A stretch of 64,000 nt of DNA from Liolophura sinensis. Its lineage: Eukaryota; Mollusca; Polyplacophora; Chitonida; Chitonidae. Numbering within the stretch: position 1 is the first letter of the stretch; every line of letters starts with the position of its first letter. Of the stretch, positions 49,819 to 60,113 are shown one piece after another. The position numbers were made by a program, and so were the translations under genes. The notes under the pieces were generated by a model. That model was given only the letters and a program-made list of their open reading frames with translations, was not told the DNA's origin and made no database searches. The stretch spans positions 57,920,512 to 57,984,511 of the forward strand of contig NC_088301.1 in NCBI RefSeq assembly GCF_032854445.1. The letters are read 5' to 3'.

Positions 49819-50290
49819 ATTTGTATGTTTATCAAATGTGATGAGAGCACAGCAATTGAATAATTCCACACCAGAGACGTCTAGTACATAGCTGTTATCA
49901 CTGTATTAAGCCATGGTGTGATAGGGCGGTGTATAAGTTTCTTCTGCCTGTTCGTGTTTAACTGGACACAGATTGAGTAAAATTGATAATTCATAGGCCG
50001 AATCAGAGTGCGAACGATCACAGTGACGTCACTGCTGTGGTGTAGCTCCCCATGCTGATGTTGTTTGTTATATTATATGCCTGCATAAACCGGGATACTT
50101 GGTGGATTAAGCATCCCCTATTCATAGCATTCCATGAAATTATCTGTTAAATATCATTATATAACCTTATATTTTTACATAAACAGTTAGAATAAAACCA
50201 TCACAGTGGAAAACTGACAAGAAACCGAATTTCACTGGGTACGTGTGACCATTTGCCAACTATATGCATCATACCGTCGTCGCCTTTCTG
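49819..50290 (+). repeat. Unclassified dispersed repeat, copy 2 (two partial pieces)
   Basis: The piece at 49819-49921 (aatgtgatgagagcacagca) and the piece at 50086-50290 (ctgcataaaccgggatactt, then gtgaccatttgccaactat and cgtcgtcgcc) each match parts of 3113-3450. The order suggests one incomplete copy next to another. Confidence 0.6.
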
Positions 50291-51870
50291 CGCTCATACG
50301 CATTTAGTTAGGAGTTAAAAGTTCAACTTGTAACTATTAACTAAAGGTCTCTAGTAATGTCAGTGGCTTTCTAGTCATAGTTTACTAAAAAAAATTTTTA
50401 TCCAAAATGTTGTGCTTTAAATATAACTTGAACACTCACACTTTCTTTGCCTTTGTATGACAGACTTTGCAATGGGCCGTTTTGGGCAGTATATTTGGCG
50501 GTTGAATTGGAACGCCGCGTTGGATATATGAACAGTTGCAATGAAATGGCATCCGAGATACACATTTTATGATTGACAGATAATGCTAACTTGGTACACG
50601 ATTTGAATAGTGATTTCACTCATTCGCCTAGAACATTCCTTGCATCTTTACAACATCACTGAAAACTGTTTACTCATTCTCTTACCATGATTCCGTCCTA
50701 ATTTAATACTTTATATACTTTGTTTTTGTTGGTTTGCATTGGACGTCATTTTGGGAATTGACCTTACCTTGCATCGAAACTAAGGAGTAGTGGTCAAGGT
50801 CGTTCAGGTGGATGAACAGATTTTGATGGGATCTCGGGTTAAGCGGAATTAGACACACTCATGAAGCAGAGTACTTTACTTACAAGAGAATTATACTCCC
50901 TGCAAACCTAAGAAACTTAAGAGTGAATTCGTTTGATGGAACAACCCTGAAACACCAGTTTATGCAGTAACGACTTGTGACGTTAATTCAAATCGTCTCA
51001 CAACAAGCAAGATCTAACAAATGCTTCAAGACGAGGTTTGGTGTATTGCTGTCCACTTTGGTATATTGCTATCCTCTTGGATATGGTGCTGTTAGCTGCT
51101 ATATCACTCGTAGACCACATGGGGGATAATTAAATACCATTAATGGGTGAAAGAGATGTTTAGTTGTCTTCTAAGTGTAAAAAAATTATCAGGTTGATTA
51201 TTAGAGGGATCTAATACTGGGTACTATAGGCCCCATTTGACCAATTATAAGCAGTATTGTTTCAAATAGGTCAACTGGATGCCCCATACATCGGTTATAA
51301 ATGTTCAGTCTTTCTGTGACGTCATGGCGTCAAAATTGTTTTCACCGGGAATGGAAAAAAAGTAACGTTGTCTCGAGAAGACAAGCTGGGAAAGCGGATG
51401 TGTTGGATCCATCCATTGCAAAGGTCAAGAAAATTAAGAAAACCACCTTCTAAACAGGGGAAATTCACCTACACCAATCATACAGAGTTGTCTCCCTTAT
51501 CATTAAAAACAGCTTTTTTTGCATGATTCCGTTGTAATTTTGTACTTTATATACTGTCTTAGTTCTTTGGTGGTTTGTGTAAACGTCATTTTGGAAATTG
51601 GTTTTGCGATTGGTTGACGTCTGGTGTGCGAATTTCTGTTTCGACGCATAGAATAACAAGTATGATCTGCGTTTCGGTATAGTGCTACGCAGCTGTTTAA
51701 CGCAAACTATCTGGGTGTACATCAAACACAAACTGTTACATAAGAAACTTCCGTACATATTAAAGACATACGAAAGTGTAAGCAATCGTTGATATTTAAT
51801 AAAAACGGCGAGGCAGCTTTATATTGGTCTTTACGTCTGGACCCTAAATCATTTGCTTGTTTGGGCTTCG

Positions 51871-52136
51871 TTTATTTATTTATTTATTTGATTGGTATTT
51901 TACGCCGTACTCAAGAGTATTTCACTTATACGGCGGTGGCCAGCATTATGATGGGAGGAAACCGGACACAGCTCAAGGGAAACCCACGACCATCCGCAGG
52001 TTGCTGGCAGACCTTTCCATGGCCGGATATTAAGCCAGCATGAGTTGGACTTGAACTCACAGCGACCCCATTGGTGAGAGGCTCCTGGGTCATTACGCTG
52101 CGCGAGAGCGTTAACCAGCTGAGCCACGGAGGCCCC
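51871..52136 (-). mobile_element. Full-length tRNA-derived SINE, copy 4, with target-site duplication
   Basis: Read on the - strand, it starts ggggcctccgtggctcagct. It has an A box (tggctcagctgg) and a B-box-like gagttcaagtcc, then a core and a tail ending tacggcgtaaaataccaatc and (aaat)n. The 11-bp direct repeats tttgggcttcg at 51860-51870 and 52137-52147 flank it. It is the best copy of the family in the window. Confidence 0.92.
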
Positions 52137-55100
52137 TTTGGGCTTCGTGGTGTGAGTTAAATTAAATGAGATTACCTGAATTAACGCCTGTCATCAAGTT
52201 TATAGCATTTGTTTGCAAACACTCTTGTGTATTCGTATAACCTAACTGTTCGTGAACAATAAAGACCATATCTAAGAGGCTAAAATGCTGTATGAAAATG
52301 GCTTTAATTTCAATATAACTACTGCTTTTACATGCAAAAAAACTCCGAAAACTTAAAGGCTTTTTATTTTTTCTTGCTTTGTAGGAGAAATTTGTTTGTA
52401 ATACAATTATTAATTGTAAATTTTGATTAAATGTTAATTTTTAAATATAGAATGTTACAGAATGCGGACTACGCACTGGATCTGACGAATCGGATATTAC
52501 ATGCATGGCGGCGGAATTTGACATTGGACATTGTTTTACTGGTTGACGGCCTGAATTGTAAGGTAAATACTTCGATTACTATGAGCGTAAGAAAATAAAC
52601 GGAAAAACATGTGCGTCTATAAAAGGGCGATAAATAACGTGTTTAGTAGTCTTGACAAAATAATGATCAGATACAATTATTGTGAATATGATTTGCAAAT
52701 CACGGCATATGACGTTCGGACTGTGCAGGTGCATAAGTCGGTTACATTTATAGTCATTTGCGACGGTACAGTCTTCGCTATTCACTAAAAATGAGGAAAT
52801 ATTAATTCAGAACTTACAGCTCAAACTTTGTGGCATACATCGTTGACACTTTGAGGACAGCGACATGACAGAGTTCCAGGTGGGTTAATGTGAGAATTCA
52901 GAGGGGTTATAATGAGAAAGTTGAGATTGAAACTTCACCCACCAATGTCAGAGCTTCAAAATTTTGGGCTTTCCCTGGCCCCGAACTGAACCCAGATGAA
53001 CTGCGCATGAGATTGGCTGTAGCCTTACATGCGTAATGTAATGCTTACTCTGTCTCCTGTACTCAAAAACAATGGTAATATTATCAGTGCTATAATAGAA
53101 ATTTGACATTTAACATGTAACATGGTTACATAAAACATCATTTGACCTTTGTAGCACGAATTAGTGTTGTTTTGGGTGGGCAAAACAACTATGGGAGACA
53201 ACACTAGCCGAGTTTATTTCGCCACAGTTATGGTCAATATTACCTGAACAATCTTAAAAAAAAAATATGATAATTGGCAAAAGGTCGCACGTGAAACCCG
53301 GCGTCTTGTCAAATTACCTCAGCTAAGGTTTCATTCTCATTGTCCATGTAAATGTTTAAATAGTGGAAGCTTAAAAGCCAACTTGAAGTTTGCTATGCGC
53401 GGAATTAAGATCAAAGAAACAGTGATGTTAAGTGAAATGTATTAAACGTCAATGTTCTAAAATTACTCAGAATGCTGTGAATACTACCACTGAACTAGAA
53501 TAACTCGGACAATGTCAGAGGAAATGCCATCACTATACATGTAGCCTGTACGAATTTTCTCATGTGCGAATTTTTACGAAAATTTGTGGGAAAATGTACG
53601 AAATCTTGTGTTGACCAGCTCTCAATTTTCAATTTAAGCCAAGAAAACATCTTGAAACATCTGCAACGGGCAAAATGATTGACGAACTAGAAATGGTTAA
53701 TATCTTTATGTTGATTTAATAAACATGAATATTTATACAGCCCCTTGTCCCGGTGAAGCGAAATTTAACACAGCCATGAAATAGAAATAGATCACAAAAA
53801 ATCTTGAGCGCTCTGTACATATTTGCCAACCATAGAGTTACACTCATTATAAAATTTAAGAGAATTAGAGCGAACAAGTGTGATGGAGTAACCGTGACAC
53901 ACTAACCAATTCTGAATTTAAAACATGTGACGTACATTGAAATTTTCATGTTTTACACAGATTCGAACCAATACTGCAAGGCGATGTATATGTACACCAT
54001 ACAGAGAATTCTTTGGAACAGGTATATCTTACAATCCAAATAAAGATAATTTAACAGAATTGAATTTATCTCTTTTGATGTTCCAGATCAGCAAAAGCAA
54101 GACTAATTTCCGAAACAACTTACGCAAACGGGACTAAGAAAGTGTACAAAGTAAAAAACTAGTAGGTAGTAGTCATGTCAAGAGAAGAAGCCGCTAGATT
54201 TCACTGCTGGTTAAAAAGTTCTTTAAAAAGTTCTTAATCAAAAGCATCTGTCTCATTTGAGCTTTTATTCCCACTGTTCATATATCCAACATGGAGATTT
54301 TTAACGTTAAATGCATCTATACTTTGAAGTTTAAAGGTTTGAACTTTGTATTTAATACCGTTTTCATGACTTGAAAATTGCATTTTCTATAAGTTTAATT
54401 AAAGCCCTGGACTTTGAAGTAATTAGAGATATTTTAGGAAATTGGAACTAGTTTACAGGATTTAAATGTGAAGTTCATGTATTCAGTAAAACAGATAAAG
54501 TTCATTGACGCCGCAATATAACTGCTGCCGAAGTACAGCCAAAGATTTTTTCCATCCTACAAAGTGTGATGATCCAGGTAAAATCCGCCTCACGACTCGA
54601 CAACGGTACTGTGTAAGGTTTCCAAATGCATTAATGTATTAAGAAAGTGAGTTGTACGATGGAAGTGAGTATACTGTATTAATTGGATATAACCAGTAAA
54701 CTCTATTATTAACATCCCGTGACAAACCCTAAGCGGATATATATTCAGTGACTAAATAAGATGCTGTATAGAAATCAACGTAAGATCTCCACCTTGCAAA
54801 ATTAGATCTCTAGGAGAATATTTTAAACCTGAATTGTTCCTTCGATGTACTTTTCCACTGTGAGGGTTTGTATTTGGAGTGCCTCACTATTCAGTGAGAG
54901 TTATCCCCCTTCTTGTCGCTGAACATTTCTCTGTTCTCTCCCCCCCACCCGCCCCCAACAGGAAAATCGAGCTGTTTGGGAACTTTCCACAAGTTACATC
55001 TTTTACAAATATAGCTTTGTTAACAGCTTTGTTAAAAAAATGAAAGACGTTCAAATGCTAGTCGTCAGTTAGGTACTGAAATTAGACTTGAGATATACAG

Positions 55101-56019
55101 TTTAAGGCATCGCGTCAGAGGAGATAGCTTGAATGTTCATATTACCACATCTCGCTACAAAATGCAAGAATATAGTAGCCCTGCACTTAGACGCTTAGAA
55201 CATAGGTCTTTCAACGTGAAAACGCCAAAAAGGTAACTGTTTTCGTAATTTATTGTGAACAATTTTCAGATGTACTAGCATTACAAAACTTGAACACAAA
55301 CTTTTATACATAAATGGGGCCAAGTTCATAGCGAAGTTACAGCAAATTTGCGAATAACACAGGTATAGTACATTGGAAGAAAATGATAAACCAATACGGT
55401 ATATTACCCCAAATAAACCTTGAAAGGGGACATGGGAAACTGTTGCCCACAGCCTCGTCTAAATAGTTTTGACAAAGTACTTATGATGTAAAAGTAGGAT
55501 AACAACAGTATTTTCACATCACTTGCAAACTATCAGAAGAAAAAAGGAATTCATGGGAAAAGGTCTTTAATATTATGGTTGGATTTCTAAAGCACCATGA
55601 CACGGACAACACAAACGAGAATATACCTATTCCCACATGAAAGGAAGTAACAAATATTGCACTATTGTCCCAGCAATTGCGATATTGAGTAACACACTCA
55701 GTAACATCTTTCAGAACATACATACATCTTTCACTATTTTCAGAGATCACATGAGCTACATACTAAGATGTTAAGTAAGTATAAAATTACTTTATCACAC
55801 TTCGAGATACCAATAAATAGACCATGCAACATTCTCGTCCACACAGTGTTGATTATTTGCTCACCCATCCGTCTGAAGGGCTATATCCCTCCTTAGATTC
55901 AGTGGGATTTTTTGCAAATTATAAACTGACTGAAGCGAGTATTTCTGTCATGGATAAAACGCCTCTATGAAGAGACAGAAACCTCTAACATTATTGCGGA
56001 ATGTCAGATATATAACAGA

Positions 56020-56033
56020 TATAACAGATACGA

Positions 56034-56123
<90 letters not shown>

Positions 56124-56140
56124 TCGTTTTGTTATCTGGA
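56020..56140. repeat. (TA)n run of about 80 bp inside an inverted repeat
   Basis: About 40 ta repeats (56039-56119) are flanked by gataacagatacgaaacaat on the left and its near-perfect inverted copy (attgtttcgttttgttatc) on the right, making one long self-complementary stretch. Confidence 0.93.
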
Positions 56141-56375
56141 ATTAACAGGCACTGTTGTCCGGAGGCACTGTACATATGTACATATACGGAAATCTCCTTT
56201 TGAATAGCTCCATCTTTCTTGGAGTAGTCATACCGCCGACATCGTGACTTGCGTGACGCTGTCATCATGCCGAAGAAAACACGTGCTCAGATAAAAGGTG
56301 CGAAAAGGAACAATCACACCATCATCTATGCCTCCCACACATACACTGTAATTAATAGTTCCGTGTACAGTACCA

Positions 56376-56607
56376 TCAACTTGTCCTCGGTATCCATTGA
56401 AACGCGAATATGACAAATGAAAAAGTCCATAAAATTTTACACTCTGTTGAAGCACGTCTTCGTGGCGATGCACTGTTAACTCCGTCTGGTGGTGGACAAG
56501 ATGGCCACCTAAAGGCATTCATAATATTAAGAAGGAATTTAGCGGGAACTTCCCCACAGTTTTTTCGCACTAGATTAGTCTGACACCCGTACACATTGTT
56601 GGTAAAA
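56376..56607 (-). CDS. Cysteine-rich gene 2, terminal exon B2 with GPI-type tail
   Basis: The acceptor is ggtttctgtttcag/T. It encodes FTNNVYGCQTNLVRKNCG, a last Cys in RWPSC, a PPPDGVNSAS linker, and a hydrophobic C-terminus ending QWIPRTS-stop. Confidence 0.72.
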
Positions 56608-59600
56608 CTGAAACAGAAACCAAAAGTTGTCATCATTTCTACAGTGTTCATGAGGACATATATTAAAGGATATTTCCAACGATTTATTCTCACACTAAAT
56701 GTTTGCTAAACACAATATTTATACTATGCTAGTCTGTAAACTGCATTTAAGAAAATACTATGTTAAATAGTTCCATTTAAAAAAAACATTAAAACTGGAC
56801 ATTCTTCCTATCTTGTCGGTCGCGGAGCCGGTGTCAGGCCATGAAGACCTGCCATGTATTATGTATTGAAAAGCGCTGCAAAACACTGACTAATCCATGC
56901 ATTACCCTCTGTGTGCTTTTCCAGAAGTCGTGGAATGGAATCTATAATATGTGTGTCTATGAGTACATCTCTTAATTAGAACCATAAAAAGCATATAAGT
57001 AAAACAGTTTTACAACCGATATTTTGAAAGGTACAGCATAGCGACTGTGTGATTTGATGACCGATCATCGCTCACAAGCCGGCCACTGTATAGATGACGC
57101 AAACGTGATACCGTGAAAGTATTTTCCACGGTTTCCCAATACACACAGTATGGTCAAGTCGAGCAATACTGGCTGCGGTACGAGGAACCATGCACTCGGG
57201 GAAGCAGATTCTAGCATCACTCAGACAACAGACTTTCTGTTAAATTTCACAGATCATTTTTTTGCGAGCAGCCTCGTGACCTGTAGAGCAAAGGCTAGTG
57301 GCTCCCTAGTGGCACAGCTGTTTCAACAAGAATGTAATTTGACAACTTCTGCATTCCTGAAGTGATAATTTTGAATATTTTGTTTGGCTTTATTTTTGGC
57401 CTCGTCCTTCGCCATTTTCTTGTAATAGGCCTGGTTGAATTCGCTAGTCTCATACCACTACGGTTGGGTCCTCCGTAATTGAAAGGTGTTTTTCATGAGA
57501 TCTGATCCTTGTTTTCTCAATCTGTGCTGTTTCCGCCCATGTATTTAACTTACAGAATCCCACCATATGTTATTGGAGTCGCAAGCCACACTTGCATGGA
57601 ATAATATGGAAATTAGTTGTAAAAGTATAGCGATATGTCACCTGTGGTCTGTATTGTAGGCTTGCACACAGAGAAGCCCCACATAACTGCAGAAAACCTA
57701 ATGTCGTGACGGTCAGTAGCTTAGTGGCTGTGGAATAAACTTTCGGATGTTTGATCACTGAATTCTACCGTTCTTCTTCCGTTTCCGCCATTTCAAATGA
57801 TCGGCATGGATTCAGGGGACATGGCACTATTTACGTGCAGTTTGGCAGGCCCAGCGCTTGGGATCTACTTTAAGGAAGGTTACATTTAACACAATAAATC
57901 CAGATGTATTGTGCGTGACCAGGTACTTGTAATTCATTTTCTGCATGCTTGTGTCACACAGCGGAATAGCTTGTGTCACATAGCGGAATAGCTTGTGTAA
58001 CATAGCGGAATAGCTTGTGTCACACAGCGGAATAGCTTGTGTCACATAGCGGAATAGCTTGTGTCACATAGCGGAATAGCTTGTGTCACACAGCGGAATA
58101 GTTTGTGTCACATAGCGGAATAGCTTGTGTCACACAGCGGGATATGATTGTGCAGATTACCGTATATGCTGTCACACAGACTGTTTATATTTCTCTCACC
58201 TGCATACTGACTGCATCCTTTTGGTTGAGTCGTCCCCCGCAGTTCGTACCTTGGCATGGAATAATTTCTTTTGTCTTTCAGCACACCTAGTTACAACATC
58301 AAGTTGGTCGTGCATACAGTCTACGTAAGGCCGCATTGCTGCAAACACAATACACAGAAACATTTGTCATTTACCAAGGCAACCATATTTCGAGCGAAGG
58401 AAAAATGTGTAATTTGGTTCACAGTGCGCTCAAACCAAAATAAACTCAATAAAATTGTCCGATGGCTAACGTAATTACAGTCACAGCTAGTTATCCCGGG
58501 AATAGCATGTCGTCTTCTAATTGTTAACCTGTATTCGTTGCTTCCAACGTTGGCCTGCATGCAAAGCCTAATATACACAGTTGTGGACTGGCTGCTCGCA
58601 TATTATACAGATTCGAGATGAAAATAGCACGTCTGATTCATAATAATTTTGTGAATATAATACAACATTACAGCCATGTGTAAGGTAATTCAGCTTTCTG
58701 GAGGAGTGCTGTAGGCATTTAGGCAAGCATCCCAACCAGTTGACATTTAGAGCTAAGCATTAATTGGGTTTACGTTAGGTGCCCAGCGCTGTTCTGGAAC
58801 CTTCTTGACACTGACCAAAATGTAACCTATTCCCAAAGAGGAGCTTAAATAGTTGTCACTAGCTGGATGTGCCCTTCTGTCAACTAAATACCCACCGTCA
58901 ACCTGACTGCACATATCCTGTACAGCATTTCGCATCATAGGAATGTCCAGTGCAACACCGAGTTCTCTTTCCGTACAGGTGTCCACGATGTTCTCTGCAC
59001 AGTTCATCGCAAGGGTGAATGCCCCATTTCTGAAACGAAACAGTTGAAAATGTGTTATCAAACTATATTACTAGTAGCACAAAAAAGACAACGCTTTACA
59101 AGAGAATGTTGATTTTAGATCTTCCGTATGCTGGAATCACTAAACCCATTCCATGGAACGGATTCCATATCCCAGCCTACTTATGTATGTATGTACTCTG
59201 ATCAAAACTGTGTACTTAACAAATGACCTGGGCACCAAAAAAGTGTCTTCTGTAGATGTCGGCCATCTTACACAAACATGGCAGCCCTACTAACGGAACT
59301 CATAAACGTGCTTACGATTATTGTCAGTTTCATACAACCTATAGAAACTAAAAGGGTTTCAAATTGTAACGCAGATATTGTTTTCATCGAACAAATACGA
59401 TGCACAATACGAAAAGCCATAAATGCTGAGTTTCGCCTCGGCTACGAACATTTCTTGAACTATTTTCCTCTAAGCATCCCGGAAAATCGTGACACATAAC
59501 TGCATAGATCTACATTAGGAACTGCAACAGGTGTCACTTTGTTTTCTATACCGCCCTGAATATCTTTGGTATGTATGACCTACTGTAGTATCCGTGGTCT

Positions 59601-60113
59601 ATTGTTCAAAATCAATAGATATTCGTAATATAGTAGCAAGAACTATGCGTATGGAGGTCGGCCATTAATGACTGTTCTCTGCAGACGAACCACAGATAAC
59701 CTAACCTGTCCCTATCTTATCAACAGGCTCTGTGTATTTATTCTGCTTGTTTTCCCGCAGTAGAATCTCTGTTGTTTGTTATACAAAAAAAGATAACGGC
59801 TGATAGCTCGCAGGTAATTCTACAGCAACAGTAGTCATCGCGTCATGTAGGTTGGTCATGGGAGTAGTACCAAACGTTAAAAGGCAAACAGATAATAGGT
59901 CCTCAGATGAGTCATATTAATTGTGTTATTAAGGGTGCTGGTATTAGAGTAGCCCTGGAACTTACTCGCACGCTATTTTCGTCCGCTGGTAATCCCATGG
60001 TTTCACCTCCTCAACATTTGTTGACATCCCAAAGTCCCCAATTCGTCCAATGCATTTCATTGCCTCATTCAAAGCGTTATTGGGGCACTTACCAGTACTT
60101 TTATGGCACAACA
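56376..60113 (-). CDS. Cysteine-rich protein with GPI-type tail, gene 2 (last 4 exons)
   Basis: This is a paralogue of the gene at 32165-37988. Exons 59966-60113, 58896-59029, 58200-58338 and 56376-56607 join in frame with the same phases (entry 1, then 2, 1, 2), giving 217 codons including the stop. Both A exons are exactly as long as in gene 1 (148 and 139 bases). The two six-cysteine repeats keep the spacing: CPNNALNEAMKC and CMHDQLDVVTRC are both Cys-x10-Cys. GCQTNLVRKNCGEVPAKF matches the terminal exon of gene 1. The C-terminus is hydrophobic (ILWTFSFVIFAF) after a Ser/Arg linker, so a GPI anchor is likely. A link to the 27-kDa haemolymph glycoprotein family (DUF1397) is possible but unproven. 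The signal-peptide exon above 60113 was not found. Confidence 0.7.
57947..58142. repeat. 22-bp minisatellite, about 9 copies
   Basis: The unit gcttgtgtcacatagcggaa plus ta recurs every 22 bases (57947, 57969, 57991 and so on to 58123) with a c/t variant. It lies in the intron just past the donor of exon A2 of cysteine-rich gene 2. Confidence 0.96.
58200..58338 (-). CDS. Cysteine-rich gene 2, exon A2
   Basis: The acceptor is ttgtgtttgcag/CA and the donor ATGCAG/GTGAGA; 139 bases, phases 1 to 2. It encodes RPYVDCMHDQLDVVTRC and ends KRMQSVC. It was found by phase and Cys-x10-Cys spacing, and another ORF in a different frame overlaps it. Confidence 0.72.
58896..59029 (-). CDS. Cysteine-rich gene 2, exon B1
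   Basis: The acceptor is gtttcgtttcag/A. It encodes NGAFTLAMNCAENIVDTC and ends QDMCSQVD. The donor TGACG/GTGGGT gives phase 1, as in gene 1. The Asn-Gly-Thr site of gene 1 is Asn-Gly-Ala here, so that glycosylation site is lost. Confidence 0.72.
59278..59499 (+). CDS. Unrecognised 73-codon ORF with good start context
   Basis: ATG at 59281 sits in acaaacATGG, a favourable start context, and is preceded by a YY1-like gccatctt. The predicted product begins MAALLTELINVLTIIVSF and is not recognised. It lies antisense in an intron of cysteine-rich gene 2. It may be noncoding; only the start context sets it apart from other short ORFs. Confidence 0.15.
   Translation: MAALLTELINVLTIIVSFIQPIETKRVSNCNADIVFIEQIRCTIRKAINAEFRLGYEHFLNYFPLSIPENRDT
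59966..60113 (-). CDS. Cysteine-rich gene 2, exon A1
   Basis: The acceptor is atttttttttcag/TG and the donor TGCGA/GTAAGT; 148 bases, phases 1 to 2. It encodes CPNNALNEAMKCIGRIGD and ends TKIAC. It lacks a long ATG-initiated ORF and was found by its match to exon A1 of gene 1. Confidence 0.75.

Larger units (their letters stand above)
38000..56375. other. Intergenic or long-intron region without a recognised exon
   Basis: It should hold the missing 5' exon(s) of cysteine-rich gene 1. I saw only short ORFs, microsatellites, one minisatellite, a dispersed repeat and a SINE. The - strand stretch 55624-55720 (CMYVLKDVTEC) has cysteines and plausible splice sites but does not match the A or B exon pattern. 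Confidence 0.45.

Noticed and set aside
52030-52136. tRNA-like sequence with A and B boxes
   Set aside because: It is the head of a SINE with target duplications, not a tRNA gene; no proper cloverleaf was traced.
55514-55750. 78-codon - strand ORF with several cysteines
   Set aside because: The Cys-x9-Cys spacing and length do not match the A or B exons of the cysteine-rich genes; kept only as a weak lead in the findings.
57570-57758. - strand ORF with splice phases matching an A exon
   Set aside because: Its cysteines are spaced Cys-x4-Cys and it lacks similarity; the exon at 58200-58338 fits the slot exactly.
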